In this document: piece by piece, positions 20,283 through 28,346 of the stretch
How the letters are laid out: each line of letters opens with the position of its first letter
Numbering within the stretch: the first letter of the stretch is position 1
Source: Candidatus Roizmanbacteria bacterium
GTDB taxonomy: Bacteria; Patescibacteriota; Microgenomatia; UBA1406
Direction: 5' to 3'
Length of the DNA stretch: 32,625 nucleotides
NCBI GenBank assembly: GCA_024654535.1
Contig: JANLHL010000016.1
Location: 1-32,625 of the forward strand
The notes under the pieces: generated by a model
Seen by the model: the letters and a program-made list of their open reading frames with translations, nothing else
The model's database searches: none
What the model was told of the DNA's origin: nothing
Translations under genes and position numbers: made by a program

Positions 20283-21296
20283 ATGTCAAAACTAATTATT
20301 GGTTTGAATGGGTTCGGTAGAATTGGTAGAGCGTTTACCCGAATAGCTCTGCGCAAAAACTTATTTGAAATCGGTCTTATTAATACGCGACGAACACCAA
20401 ACGATATCATGGCTTATCTATTGCAACACGATTCTGTATATAGAGCATTTGAGCAAAAAGTAACATCGGAGGAAAATGGTCTGAGAATAGGGGATACGCA
20501 AATACCAACAAGTTTAGCGGATAATCCAGCAGAAATACCATGGGGTGATCACAATGTTTCGATCGTGGTCGATGCAACTGGTGCATTTACAACAAGCGAA
20601 AAGTTGAAAGGACATCTACACGACTCGGTAAAAAAAGTAGTTCTCACTGCACCGAGCAAAGATACTGAGACGGCGTATTGTGTGTTGGGTGCAAACGATT
20701 CGTCATTTGCATTTGCTGACACAGCGATAGTTTCGAACGCATCCTGTACAACCAATTGTGCAGCACTTATGTTCAGAGTCCTTCATGATCATTTTGGTGT
20801 AGAAAAGGGGTTTCTCACAACAGCACATGCGTACACGTCTACACAGAGTTTGCTTGATGATGCAAACAAAGATGAAACACGTTCACGTGCAGCAGGTTTG
20901 TCTATAATCCCAACGACAACTGGTGCGGCAAAAGCAGTCGCGAGAGTCATCCCTGAATTAACAGGCAAAGTCGATGGTTTAGCGTTGCGTATCCCTGTAC
21001 CGACGGGTTCATTCACCGATATTACTGCCCAGATTTCAAAATCTGCGACGATTGAAGATATAAATAGAGCATTTCAGACAGAGTCTCAAGGTAGATTAAA
21101 AGGGCTTTTGGCGTATGAGCCAACACCATTGGTATCGAGTGACTATATAGGCAACGAACACTCGTGTATTTTTGATCCAAACTACACCAATGTAATCGGT
21201 GGGACTTTTATAAAAATCACCGGTTGGTACGATAATGAGTGGGGATACTCCACTCGATTGGTAGAGTTGGTTGAAAAATTGGGTAAGCATATTTAA
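20283..21296 (+). CDS. gap: Type I glyceraldehyde-3-phosphate dehydrogenase
   Basis: 'IIGLNGFGRIGRAFTRIAL', 'SNASCTTNCAA', 'TTAHAYTSTQSLLD', 'KITGWYDNEWGYSTRLVELV'. Confidence 0.97.
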   Translation: MSKLIIGLNGFGRIGRAFTRIALRKNLFEIGLINTRRTPNDIMAYLLQHDSVYRAFEQKVTSEENGLRIGDTQIPTSLADNPAEIPWGDHNVSIVVDATGAFTTSEKLKGHLHDSVKKVVLTAPSKDTETAYCVLGANDSSFAFADTAIVSNASCTTNCAALMFRVLHDHFGVEKGFLTTAHAYTSTQSLLDDANKDETRSRAAGLSIIPTTTGAAKAVARVIPELTGKVDGLALRIPVPTGSFTDITAQISKSATIEDINRAFQTESQGRLKGLLAYEPTPLVSSDYIGNEHSCIFDPNYTNVIGGTFIKITGWYDNEWGYSTRLVELVEKLGKHI

Positions 21297-21298
21297 CA

Positions 21299-22468
21299 AT
21301 GAAGTATATAGACGAAGTTTCTATTTCAAATAAGCGTGTACTTTTGCGGGTTGATTTCAACGTGTCATTAAATCCCGACTATACCATAGCGGATGACGCA
21401 CGAATAAAACAGTCTATTCCAACAATATTGTATTTACTCGAACGAAATAATACGGTGATTATTGTGTCCCATCTTGGTAGGCCAGAGAAGCGTGATTCAC
21501 GTTTATCTTTGGTAAGAGTTGCGCGCGACTTACATAATTATCTACCAGAAAAAAAGGTTATTTTAATAGATGACTTCACGAAAGACAAAAGTCAGATAGA
21601 GAAAAAGGGTGCGAACGATGTGTTCGTGCTCGAGAATATACGTTTTTATCCAGAAGAGAAAAAAAACGATCAACCATTTGCAAAAAAGCTTGCAGAATTA
21701 GCTGACGTTTATGTAAATGATGCATTCGGCGTTTCACATAGAGCGAATGCTTCGGTAGTTGCCATCACTCGTGAATTACCCAGTTACGGTGGTTTGTTAC
21801 TGAAGCGTGAAATAGAAATGATCTCAAAAGCCGTGAACAAACCGAAAAAACCCGTAGTTGCCATTGTTGGAGGGGCGAAGATAAGCACGAAAATAGAAGT
21901 TCTGAGCAAACTAATTGAAATTGCAGATTATCTTATACTTGGAGGTGGTTTGGCAAATACATTCCTCTGTGCACAAGGTATTCCAATAGGCAAAAGTTAC
22001 TGTGAAATAAGTGAGGTGGAACAGGCGAAAAAAGTACTATTTTTGGCGGCACAGAAAAATACCATGCTGGTCTTACCGCAAGACGCGATTGTTGGTAATC
22101 CTGCCGATGTTTCTCACGGTGGTCACGTCATGAAAGTTGAAGACACACCGAACAATGGACAAATTTTAGATATTGGGCCAGAAACGCAGGCCCAGTTTGG
22201 CACCATCATTGCTAAGGCAAAAACAGTTATTTGGAATGGACCACTAGGGTATATTGAAAATCCTATGTATCGAAGAGGTACAGATTTTATTTACTATTCT
22301 ATCGCTCAGAATCGTGACTGCATTTCTGTTGTCGGAGGTGGAGATACGCTGGCGGCTATTTCTAAAAAAGAATATCTCGACAATATTTCACACATTTCAA
22401 CGGGTGGCGGTGCAATGCTTGAGTTTATAGAAAAAGGGACGTTGCCAGGTATTGAAGCGTTGGGATAA
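21299..22468 (+). CDS. pgk: Phosphoglycerate kinase
   Basis: 'KRVLLRVDFNVSL', 'VIIVSHLGRPEKRDSRLSL', 'VAIVGGAKISTKIEVLSKL', 'STGGGAMLEFIEKGTLPGIEAL'. Confidence 0.97.
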   Translation: MKYIDEVSISNKRVLLRVDFNVSLNPDYTIADDARIKQSIPTILYLLERNNTVIIVSHLGRPEKRDSRLSLVRVARDLHNYLPEKKVILIDDFTKDKSQIEKKGANDVFVLENIRFYPEEKKNDQPFAKKLAELADVYVNDAFGVSHRANASVVAITRELPSYGGLLLKREIEMISKAVNKPKKPVVAIVGGAKISTKIEVLSKLIEIADYLILGGGLANTFLCAQGIPIGKSYCEISEVEQAKKVLFLAAQKNTMLVLPQDAIVGNPADVSHGGHVMKVEDTPNNGQILDIGPETQAQFGTIIAKAKTVIWNGPLGYIENPMYRRGTDFIYYSIAQNRDCISVVGGGDTLAAISKKEYLDNISHISTGGGAMLEFIEKGTLPGIEALG

Positions 22469-22510
22469 TCACTCTATTCGCTTCTTGTATAACCTTCCAT
22501 TGTTAGCGTC

Positions 22511-22539
22511 TTGCACATTTTTTAGAATCTGACTATACT
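22511..22539 (+). promoter_or_regulatory. PEP synthase gene promoter, -35 TTGCAC / 17-nt spacer / -10 TATACT
   Basis: TTGCAC 22511-22516, TATACT 22534-22539, 6 nt (GAATGT) to ATG 22546. Confidence 0.8.
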
Positions 22540-22545
22540 GAATGT

Positions 22546-24840
22546 ATGACACGATTAGATGTTGTTTGGTTTGAGGAAGTAGACAAGGGTGATATTCCAC
22601 TGGTGGGTGGAAAAGGTGCTAATTTGGGAGAAATGACCGGTGCTAATATAGCTATTCCATACGGCTTTATCGTGACCTCAAGTGCATACTATCATTTTTT
22701 GGAAAAATCAAACTTGAAGATTCCGATAAGTACATTATTAAAAAAACTCAATCATAAAGATCCTGATAATCTTCATGCAGTCTCAACAGCTATTCGAAAA
22801 CTGATTGTATCTGCGAGTGTTCCAGATGAGCTTGCTCACAGCATTGCTGAATATTATGAACAGCTCTATCAGAAAGAGAAGAAGGTAAAAGGTTTGGCAT
22901 CATTTCCAGCACAGGTCAAAGCTGTATACGACCCTCCACTCGTTGCAGTTCGCAGTAGCGCAACCGCAGAAGATTTACCAGATGCATCATTTGCGGGGCA
23001 GCAAGAAACATATCTAAACATACAAGGTGAGGCAAGCGTAATCGATCATGTTAAAGCATGCTGGGCATCGCTCTTTACAGATAGAGCTGTTTTCTATAGG
23101 GCAGAAAAGGGCTTTGACCACTTTAAAGTTGGGTTAGCCGCTGTTGTTCAGCGCATGGTGCAGTCTGAAAAATCAGGCATTATGTTCACGGTCGACCCTG
23201 TGACAAATGATAAAAATGTGATTGTTATAGAAGCAATTTTCGGTCTTGGAGAATATATTGTACAGGGGAAAGTAACACCAGATCAATATTTAGTAGATAA
23301 GAAAAGTATGACCATTGTCCAAAAGAAGATAGCAACCCAAGATGTCCAGTTTATTAAAAAGGGAAAGAATACCATTGAGGCACGTATGAGTAAAAGCCTT
23401 GGTGGTAAGCAAAAAATAACAGATGAGCTTATAGTGCGTATAGCTGAGCTTGGGAGAAAAATAGAAAAACACTACTATTTTCCACAAGACATTGAGTGGG
23501 CGATTGAAAAGGGTGAAGTATTCATAACCCAGTCTCGCCCCATTACAACTCTTGAGCCAAACAATGCACATTCATCAGCAGATATGAAAACAACCCAAAA
23601 AGTTTTACTTGAAGGCGATGCAGCATCGCCGGGCATTGCGACGGGTACGGTTGTGCAGTTAAAATCGCCAAAAGAGATAAAAAAGATACATTCAGGTGAT
23701 ATTTTAGTTGCAAAACAAACAAATCCAGACTATGTTCCGGCTATGAAACGTGCGTGTGCAATTGTTACTGAACACGGAGGACGTACATCTCATGCAGCCA
23801 TCGTTTCAAGAGAGCTGGGCATTCCTTGTATTGTTGGCGCAGAAAATGCAATGCGTGTACTAAAAGACGGCTCTGTAGCGACAGTGAATGGGAGCACGGG
23901 GAAAATTTATAGTGGTAAGGTAGCGATGCAGCAAGAGGTGCATGCACATACTAAATTTAAAACGAAGACTCATATTTATCTCAATGTTGGTGAACCTGAT
24001 CGTGTTGAAGAATTGGCAAAAATGCCGGTCGATGGAGTAGGTTTACTTCGTGCAGAATTTATGATCGCTAATATCGGAGAACATCCAAAAAGTCTTTTAA
24101 AAAAAGGTAAGGCAGATGTATTTATAGATAGTTTGGCAAAAGGAGTTATTACTGTTGCTAAAGCATTTTATCCAAGACAGGTGGTATATCGCACGACCGA
24201 CTTTAAAACGAACGAGTATAGATTTCTAAAGGGTGGCAAAAATTTTGAACCGGTTGAAGATAATCCCATGCTTGGTTATAGAGGAGCGTTTCGCTATATC
24301 TCTGAGCCTGAGGTGTTTGCACTTGAAATAAGCGTGCTAAAAAGAGCCATTGCTGCTGGCAATGATAACCTTGCTGTTATGATCCCATTTGTTCGCTCTC
24401 CCCAGCACCTCATACAGGCAAAAGCTATGATGGAAAAAGGCGGGCTCAGTTTTGGCAAAAAACTAAAATTGTGGATGATGGTAGAGTTACCGGTAAATGT
24501 CATTTTATTAGATTCATTCCTCGACGCCGGAGTCGATGGAGTTTCTATAGGAAGTAATGATCTTACTATGCTTACCCTGGGGGTAGATCGTGATAATGAG
24601 GTATTAGCGCAACTGTACGACGAGAGAAACGATGCGGTCAAGTGGGCAATTGGTCGTACAATCGACATATGTAATGCGCGCGGGGTTACTTCTTCTATTT
24701 GTGGACAGTCAGTTTCCGACTACCCAGAACTATTAGAATTTGTTGTGAAAAGAGGTATTACGAGCGTTTCCATAAGTCCAGATGCGTTTTGGCGAGTTAA
24801 TGAGGAAGTTCACAAACTAGAATTGCATGGCAAGCGTTAA
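22546..24840 (+). CDS. ppsA: Phosphoenolpyruvate synthase (pyruvate, water dikinase)
   Basis: 'VGGKGANLGEM', 'VRSSATAEDLPDASFAGQQETYLN', phospho-His 'TEHGGRTSHAAIVSRELGIPCIVG', 'VSIGSNDLTMLTLGVDRD', 'SSICGQSVSDYPEL'. Confidence 0.96.
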   Translation: MTRLDVVWFEEVDKGDIPLVGGKGANLGEMTGANIAIPYGFIVTSSAYYHFLEKSNLKIPISTLLKKLNHKDPDNLHAVSTAIRKLIVSASVPDELAHSIAEYYEQLYQKEKKVKGLASFPAQVKAVYDPPLVAVRSSATAEDLPDASFAGQQETYLNIQGEASVIDHVKACWASLFTDRAVFYRAEKGFDHFKVGLAAVVQRMVQSEKSGIMFTVDPVTNDKNVIVIEAIFGLGEYIVQGKVTPDQYLVDKKSMTIVQKKIATQDVQFIKKGKNTIEARMSKSLGGKQKITDELIVRIAELGRKIEKHYYFPQDIEWAIEKGEVFITQSRPITTLEPNNAHSSADMKTTQKVLLEGDAASPGIATGTVVQLKSPKEIKKIHSGDILVAKQTNPDYVPAMKRACAIVTEHGGRTSHAAIVSRELGIPCIVGAENAMRVLKDGSVATVNGSTGKIYSGKVAMQQEVHAHTKFKTKTHIYLNVGEPDRVEELAKMPVDGVGLLRAEFMIANIGEHPKSLLKKGKADVFIDSLAKGVITVAKAFYPRQVVYRTTDFKTNEYRFLKGGKNFEPVEDNPMLGYRGAFRYISEPEVFALEISVLKRAIAAGNDNLAVMIPFVRSPQHLIQAKAMMEKGGLSFGKKLKLWMMVELPVNVILLDSFLDAGVDGVSIGSNDLTMLTLGVDRDNEVLAQLYDERNDAVKWAIGRTIDICNARGVTSSICGQSVSDYPELLEFVVKRGITSVSISPDAFWRVNEEVHKLELHGKR

Positions 24841-26086
24841 ATCCCTCCATGCCGAACAGGCATTTGATTCTGATGGATTTCCAACAACACGAGGAATACT
24901 TGAGCTTGATAATGGGATGATCGTTGAAGCCACTATACCGAATGGAAAACACCCCGGCAAGTTTTCTGCAGGTTATTTATACGATGAAGAAAAAATCTAT
25001 TTAGGCCAAGGAATTCAAAAGAGTATCAAATATATAAATGAGCTCATTGCACCAAAAATCGTTGGAGCAGATCCATTAAAATGTAAACAAATAGATATAT
25101 GGCTTACCAAAGCAGATTCGACAGAAAATAAAGAGGTGCTTGGTGCAAATACCACGTTTTTAGTATCGATTCTATTTTATAAGGCAGCATCTGCTGTTAA
25201 AAATATCCCTCTCTATCAATTTTTTCATGAGCAGTATGAAGAGAATTTTGAGAAATTACCCATAGTGGACACACCGTCTCCCATTTTTAATCTGATCAGT
25301 GGAGGTGCTCATGGTTCTGAGTTGTTGAATTTTCAGGAATTTCACATAGTTCCATCCACAAGTAAAACCTATGCTCAGGCCTATGAGATGACTTTTAATA
25401 TATATCATGAGCTTCGTAGAGTTTTTCAATACAGAAGTATTTTTGCCGGTTTGGGTAATGATGGAGCATACGTTCCAGCACTCTCTTCGAATATCGATGG
25501 TCTTGAGATAATAAAAGAGGCAGTGACAAAATTTGACTATAAGCTAGGGCTCGAGCTCTATTACTCTCTCGATTTAGCAGCTGATTTTTTTTATAAAGGT
25601 AAATACTATCTATCAGATTCCCCAACTCCTTTATCAGCCGAGAATATGATAGATAAAGTGAAAAAACTAAATGAGGAATATAAGTTTCTGCTTCTTGAAG
25701 ACGCACTTGCTAGTAAAGATGATGCTGGATGGAAATTACTAATGCAAGAGCTTGGTGGAAAGGTATTTATTGTCGCTGATGATTTAACGCAAACAAATAA
25801 AAAACAGCTAGAACACGCTATTGCAAATAAATTGTGTAATACCGTTTGTGTAAAACCACTTCAACGCGGTACTATTTGGGAAACTATGGAGTTTGTCGCA
25901 GGAGCAAAAAAGGGAAAGCTTAAAATTGTTGTTTCACAAATGGCTGCAGAAACAAATGATTCATGGGTTGCTGATTTTGCGGTTGCCATGCAAGCAGATT
26001 TTGTAAAATTTGGTTCTGTTGCACGAGGTGAACGTATTGCAAAACATCAACGTATGATGCAAATTGAAAAAGAACTGCATGTTTGA
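24827..26086 (+). CDS. Divergent enolase-family protein (catalytic competence uncertain)
   Basis: Full-length alignable to enolase ('FNLISGGAHGSELLNFQEFHI', 'LELYYSLDLAADFFY', 'FLLLEDALASKDD', 'FIVADDLTQTN', 'VKFGSVARGERIAKHQRMMQIEKEL') but several motifs are altered (see findings). Confidence 0.85.
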   Translation: MASVKSLHAEQAFDSDGFPTTRGILELDNGMIVEATIPNGKHPGKFSAGYLYDEEKIYLGQGIQKSIKYINELIAPKIVGADPLKCKQIDIWLTKADSTENKEVLGANTTFLVSILFYKAASAVKNIPLYQFFHEQYEENFEKLPIVDTPSPIFNLISGGAHGSELLNFQEFHIVPSTSKTYAQAYEMTFNIYHELRRVFQYRSIFAGLGNDGAYVPALSSNIDGLEIIKEAVTKFDYKLGLELYYSLDLAADFFYKGKYYLSDSPTPLSAENMIDKVKKLNEEYKFLLLEDALASKDDAGWKLLMQELGGKVFIVADDLTQTNKKQLEHAIANKLCNTVCVKPLQRGTIWETMEFVAGAKKGKLKIVVSQMAAETNDSWVADFAVAMQADFVKFGSVARGERIAKHQRMMQIEKELHV

Positions 26087-27020
26087 TGCAATTTCACTTG
26101 GTAGTTTAACACTCGACCTTTTTTTTCAAGATGATTCACTAACGATCAAGAATGGCAGATTTTTTTTGGCACTTGGAGGTAAGTATGTCGTTGAGCGTTT
26201 TAGTGAAAGCATGGGTGGTGGTGGTGCAAACGTTGCAATTGGGCTATCAAGAGCGGGAATACAGACCGCTCTGTGGTCGCAAATAGGTACTGAAGGGCTT
26301 TCTCTCTACATACGTACTCAACTTGAAGCAGAAGGCATACATATGTCGCTTATGCAAGAGAAGCCCAATTTTGCTAATTTATCTGCAATATTACTTTCTC
26401 CAAAGGGGGAACGCACTATTTTAACGCACCGATCATCACATATAGTACTCGATTTATCACAGTCACGTTTGGATGCGCTGAAACGCGCAAAAGTGGTTTT
26501 TATTGGTAACTTGCCCGAATCGTCACTTATAGAACGTGAAAAAATAGCAACTGTAGCACGCAACGCTGGTGCGTCTGTTGCGATAAATTTAGGAGTAAAA
26601 GACTGTAGGAGAGGCGCAGAAGCACGATCTTTTTTAAAGCATGCAACAGTGCTTGTTTTAAATAGGTATGAGTTGGCCGATGTTTTGAATATACCAGCGA
26701 ATGAGCTTGCGTTAGGTACTGTCAATTACCAAAGTAAATTGGACCTAGACCCAACGTGCACACTTGTGATAACAGATGGTGAATTTGGGGCATATGCGCA
26801 GACTAACACTGAGATATTCTTTCAACCCGCTCACAAGCTTTCACATGTGCACGACACTACAGGAGCTGGAGATGCGTTTACGTCTGGATTTCTCTCTGCT
26901 CTTTACTATGACAGAAAACCGAAAGAAGCGCTCGTGTGGGGTGCAAAGAATTCAGCTTCGGTTATAGTGCAGCTCAATGCCCAATCTGGGTTATTGCGTA
27001 AGGAAGATTTAACAAGCTAA
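26079..27020 (+). CDS. PfkB/ribokinase family carbohydrate kinase
   Basis: 'ESMGGGGANVAIGLSRAGI', 'DTTGAGDAFTSGFLSALYY'. ATG 26079 overlaps the enolase-like gene by 8 nt. Confidence 0.92.
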   Translation: MFDAISLGSLTLDLFFQDDSLTIKNGRFFLALGGKYVVERFSESMGGGGANVAIGLSRAGIQTALWSQIGTEGLSLYIRTQLEAEGIHMSLMQEKPNFANLSAILLSPKGERTILTHRSSHIVLDLSQSRLDALKRAKVVFIGNLPESSLIEREKIATVARNAGASVAINLGVKDCRRGAEARSFLKHATVLVLNRYELADVLNIPANELALGTVNYQSKLDLDPTCTLVITDGEFGAYAQTNTEIFFQPAHKLSHVHDTTGAGDAFTSGFLSALYYDRKPKEALVWGAKNSASVIVQLNAQSGLLRKEDLTS

Positions 27021-28345
27021 CGAAGTACTTTTTTGAGTTCGTCCAAGACTATCTTTGCCTGAAATGAACCCTTTGATTCCTTCATAATAGAACCAACAAT
27101 TGCATTAATTGCGTTTAAGCTGCCCAACTTATAGTCTGAAACGGCTACTTTGTTATTTTCTATTGCGTTTGCTATATAGTTTTTGAGAGATGCCATATCT
27201 GTTTCTACTGGCTTTGATAAAGTCTTGGCTTTGGCATAGAACTCATGCTTTGATAGTGTATGAGATATCTTTTTATTGACTAAATAGTTAACTAATTTCT
27301 GTATAAAACCGCTTTGTTTCTCTTCTTTTGTACAGAGTTGTACTATTTCAAGAAGAAAATCTCCAAGATATTTATCATCTACCAATAGAAGCGCATCTTC
27401 TCGTTTAATTTGCATATTTACAAGTGTTTTTAGGCGCTTGTTTGGTAATTCGACTGTTTCGACGCGCTTTTTGAGTGAATTAAATTGATCCTGATTTATG
27501 ACAACGGGCGGGATATCTGGTTCGGGCATGTATCGATAATCGTGCGCTTCTTCTTTTTGGCGCATAGAAGCAGTTGAGCCATTTGCTTCCATATATCGAC
27601 GGGTTTCCTGAAGGGGTATTTCATTCTTTTGTAGAATACTCGTTTGTCTTTTTAACTCAAAGTCGATTGCCTTCCGTACGAATTTGAACGAATTAATATT
27701 CTTGACCTCAACTTTGTATTGCGGTAGGCCTTTGTCAGAGGGGGACTTAAGTGATATGTTCGGTTCACAACGCATACTTCCTTTTTCCATATCTGCGTCG
27801 GAAATTCCCAAATATTGTACATACTTTTGGAGTGTTTGCAGATACTCCGCAGCAATACGGCTATCGGAAATGGCAGGTTCGGTCACAACTTCAACGAGGG
27901 GAACGCCCGATCGGTTAAAATCTATGAGACTGTTATTTTTACTACTACCATGCAAAAGTTTTCCCGTATCTTCTTCGAGATGAATGCGTCGAATCGGTAT
28001 AGTGACGTTTGATTCGGGTAAAGTTAAAGAGCCGTTTTCGCAGAGAGGTGATTGATACTGGCTTATCTGATACCCTTTTGGTAAATCTGGATAAAAGTAG
28101 TGTTTTCGTTCAAAGAAAGAACGTGTTGTTATGGTGCAGTTGAGTGCAAGCCCAAGTAAAATAGTCCATTCAATTGCTTGTGCGTTTGCGACGGGCATAG
28201 CGCCTGGTAGACCCAAACAAACAGGACACACAGATGTATTTGGCGGTGCATTAAAATATTCCGCTGGACATCGACAGAACATTTTTGTTTGTGTGGCAAG
28301 TTCAATATGTGTTTCCAAACCTATAATAGGCGTATATATTGTCAT
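27017..28345 (-). CDS. gatB: Asp/Glu-tRNA amidotransferase subunit B
   Basis: 'PIIGLETHIELATQTKMFCRCP', 'CPVCLGLPGAMPVANAQAIE', 'HLEEDTGKLLHG', 'LIDFNRSGVPLVEVVTEP', 'YRYMPEPDIPP'. Confidence 0.97.
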   Translation of the reverse strand: MTIYTPIIGLETHIELATQTKMFCRCPAEYFNAPPNTSVCPVCLGLPGAMPVANAQAIEWTILLGLALNCTITTRSFFERKHYFYPDLPKGYQISQYQSPLCENGSLTLPESNVTIPIRRIHLEEDTGKLLHGSSKNNSLIDFNRSGVPLVEVVTEPAISDSRIAAEYLQTLQKYVQYLGISDADMEKGSMRCEPNISLKSPSDKGLPQYKVEVKNINSFKFVRKAIDFELKRQTSILQKNEIPLQETRRYMEANGSTASMRQKEEAHDYRYMPEPDIPPVVINQDQFNSLKKRVETVELPNKRLKTLVNMQIKREDALLLVDDKYLGDFLLEIVQLCTKEEKQSGFIQKLVNYLVNKKISHTLSKHEFYAKAKTLSKPVETDMASLKNYIANAIENNKVAVSDYKLGSLNAINAIVGSIMKESKGSFQAKIVLDELKKVLR

Positions 28346-28346
28346 T

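Noticed and set aside
26318-26725. 135-aa minus-strand ORF
   Set aside because: Shadow ORF opposite the PfkB kinase; no family resemblance.
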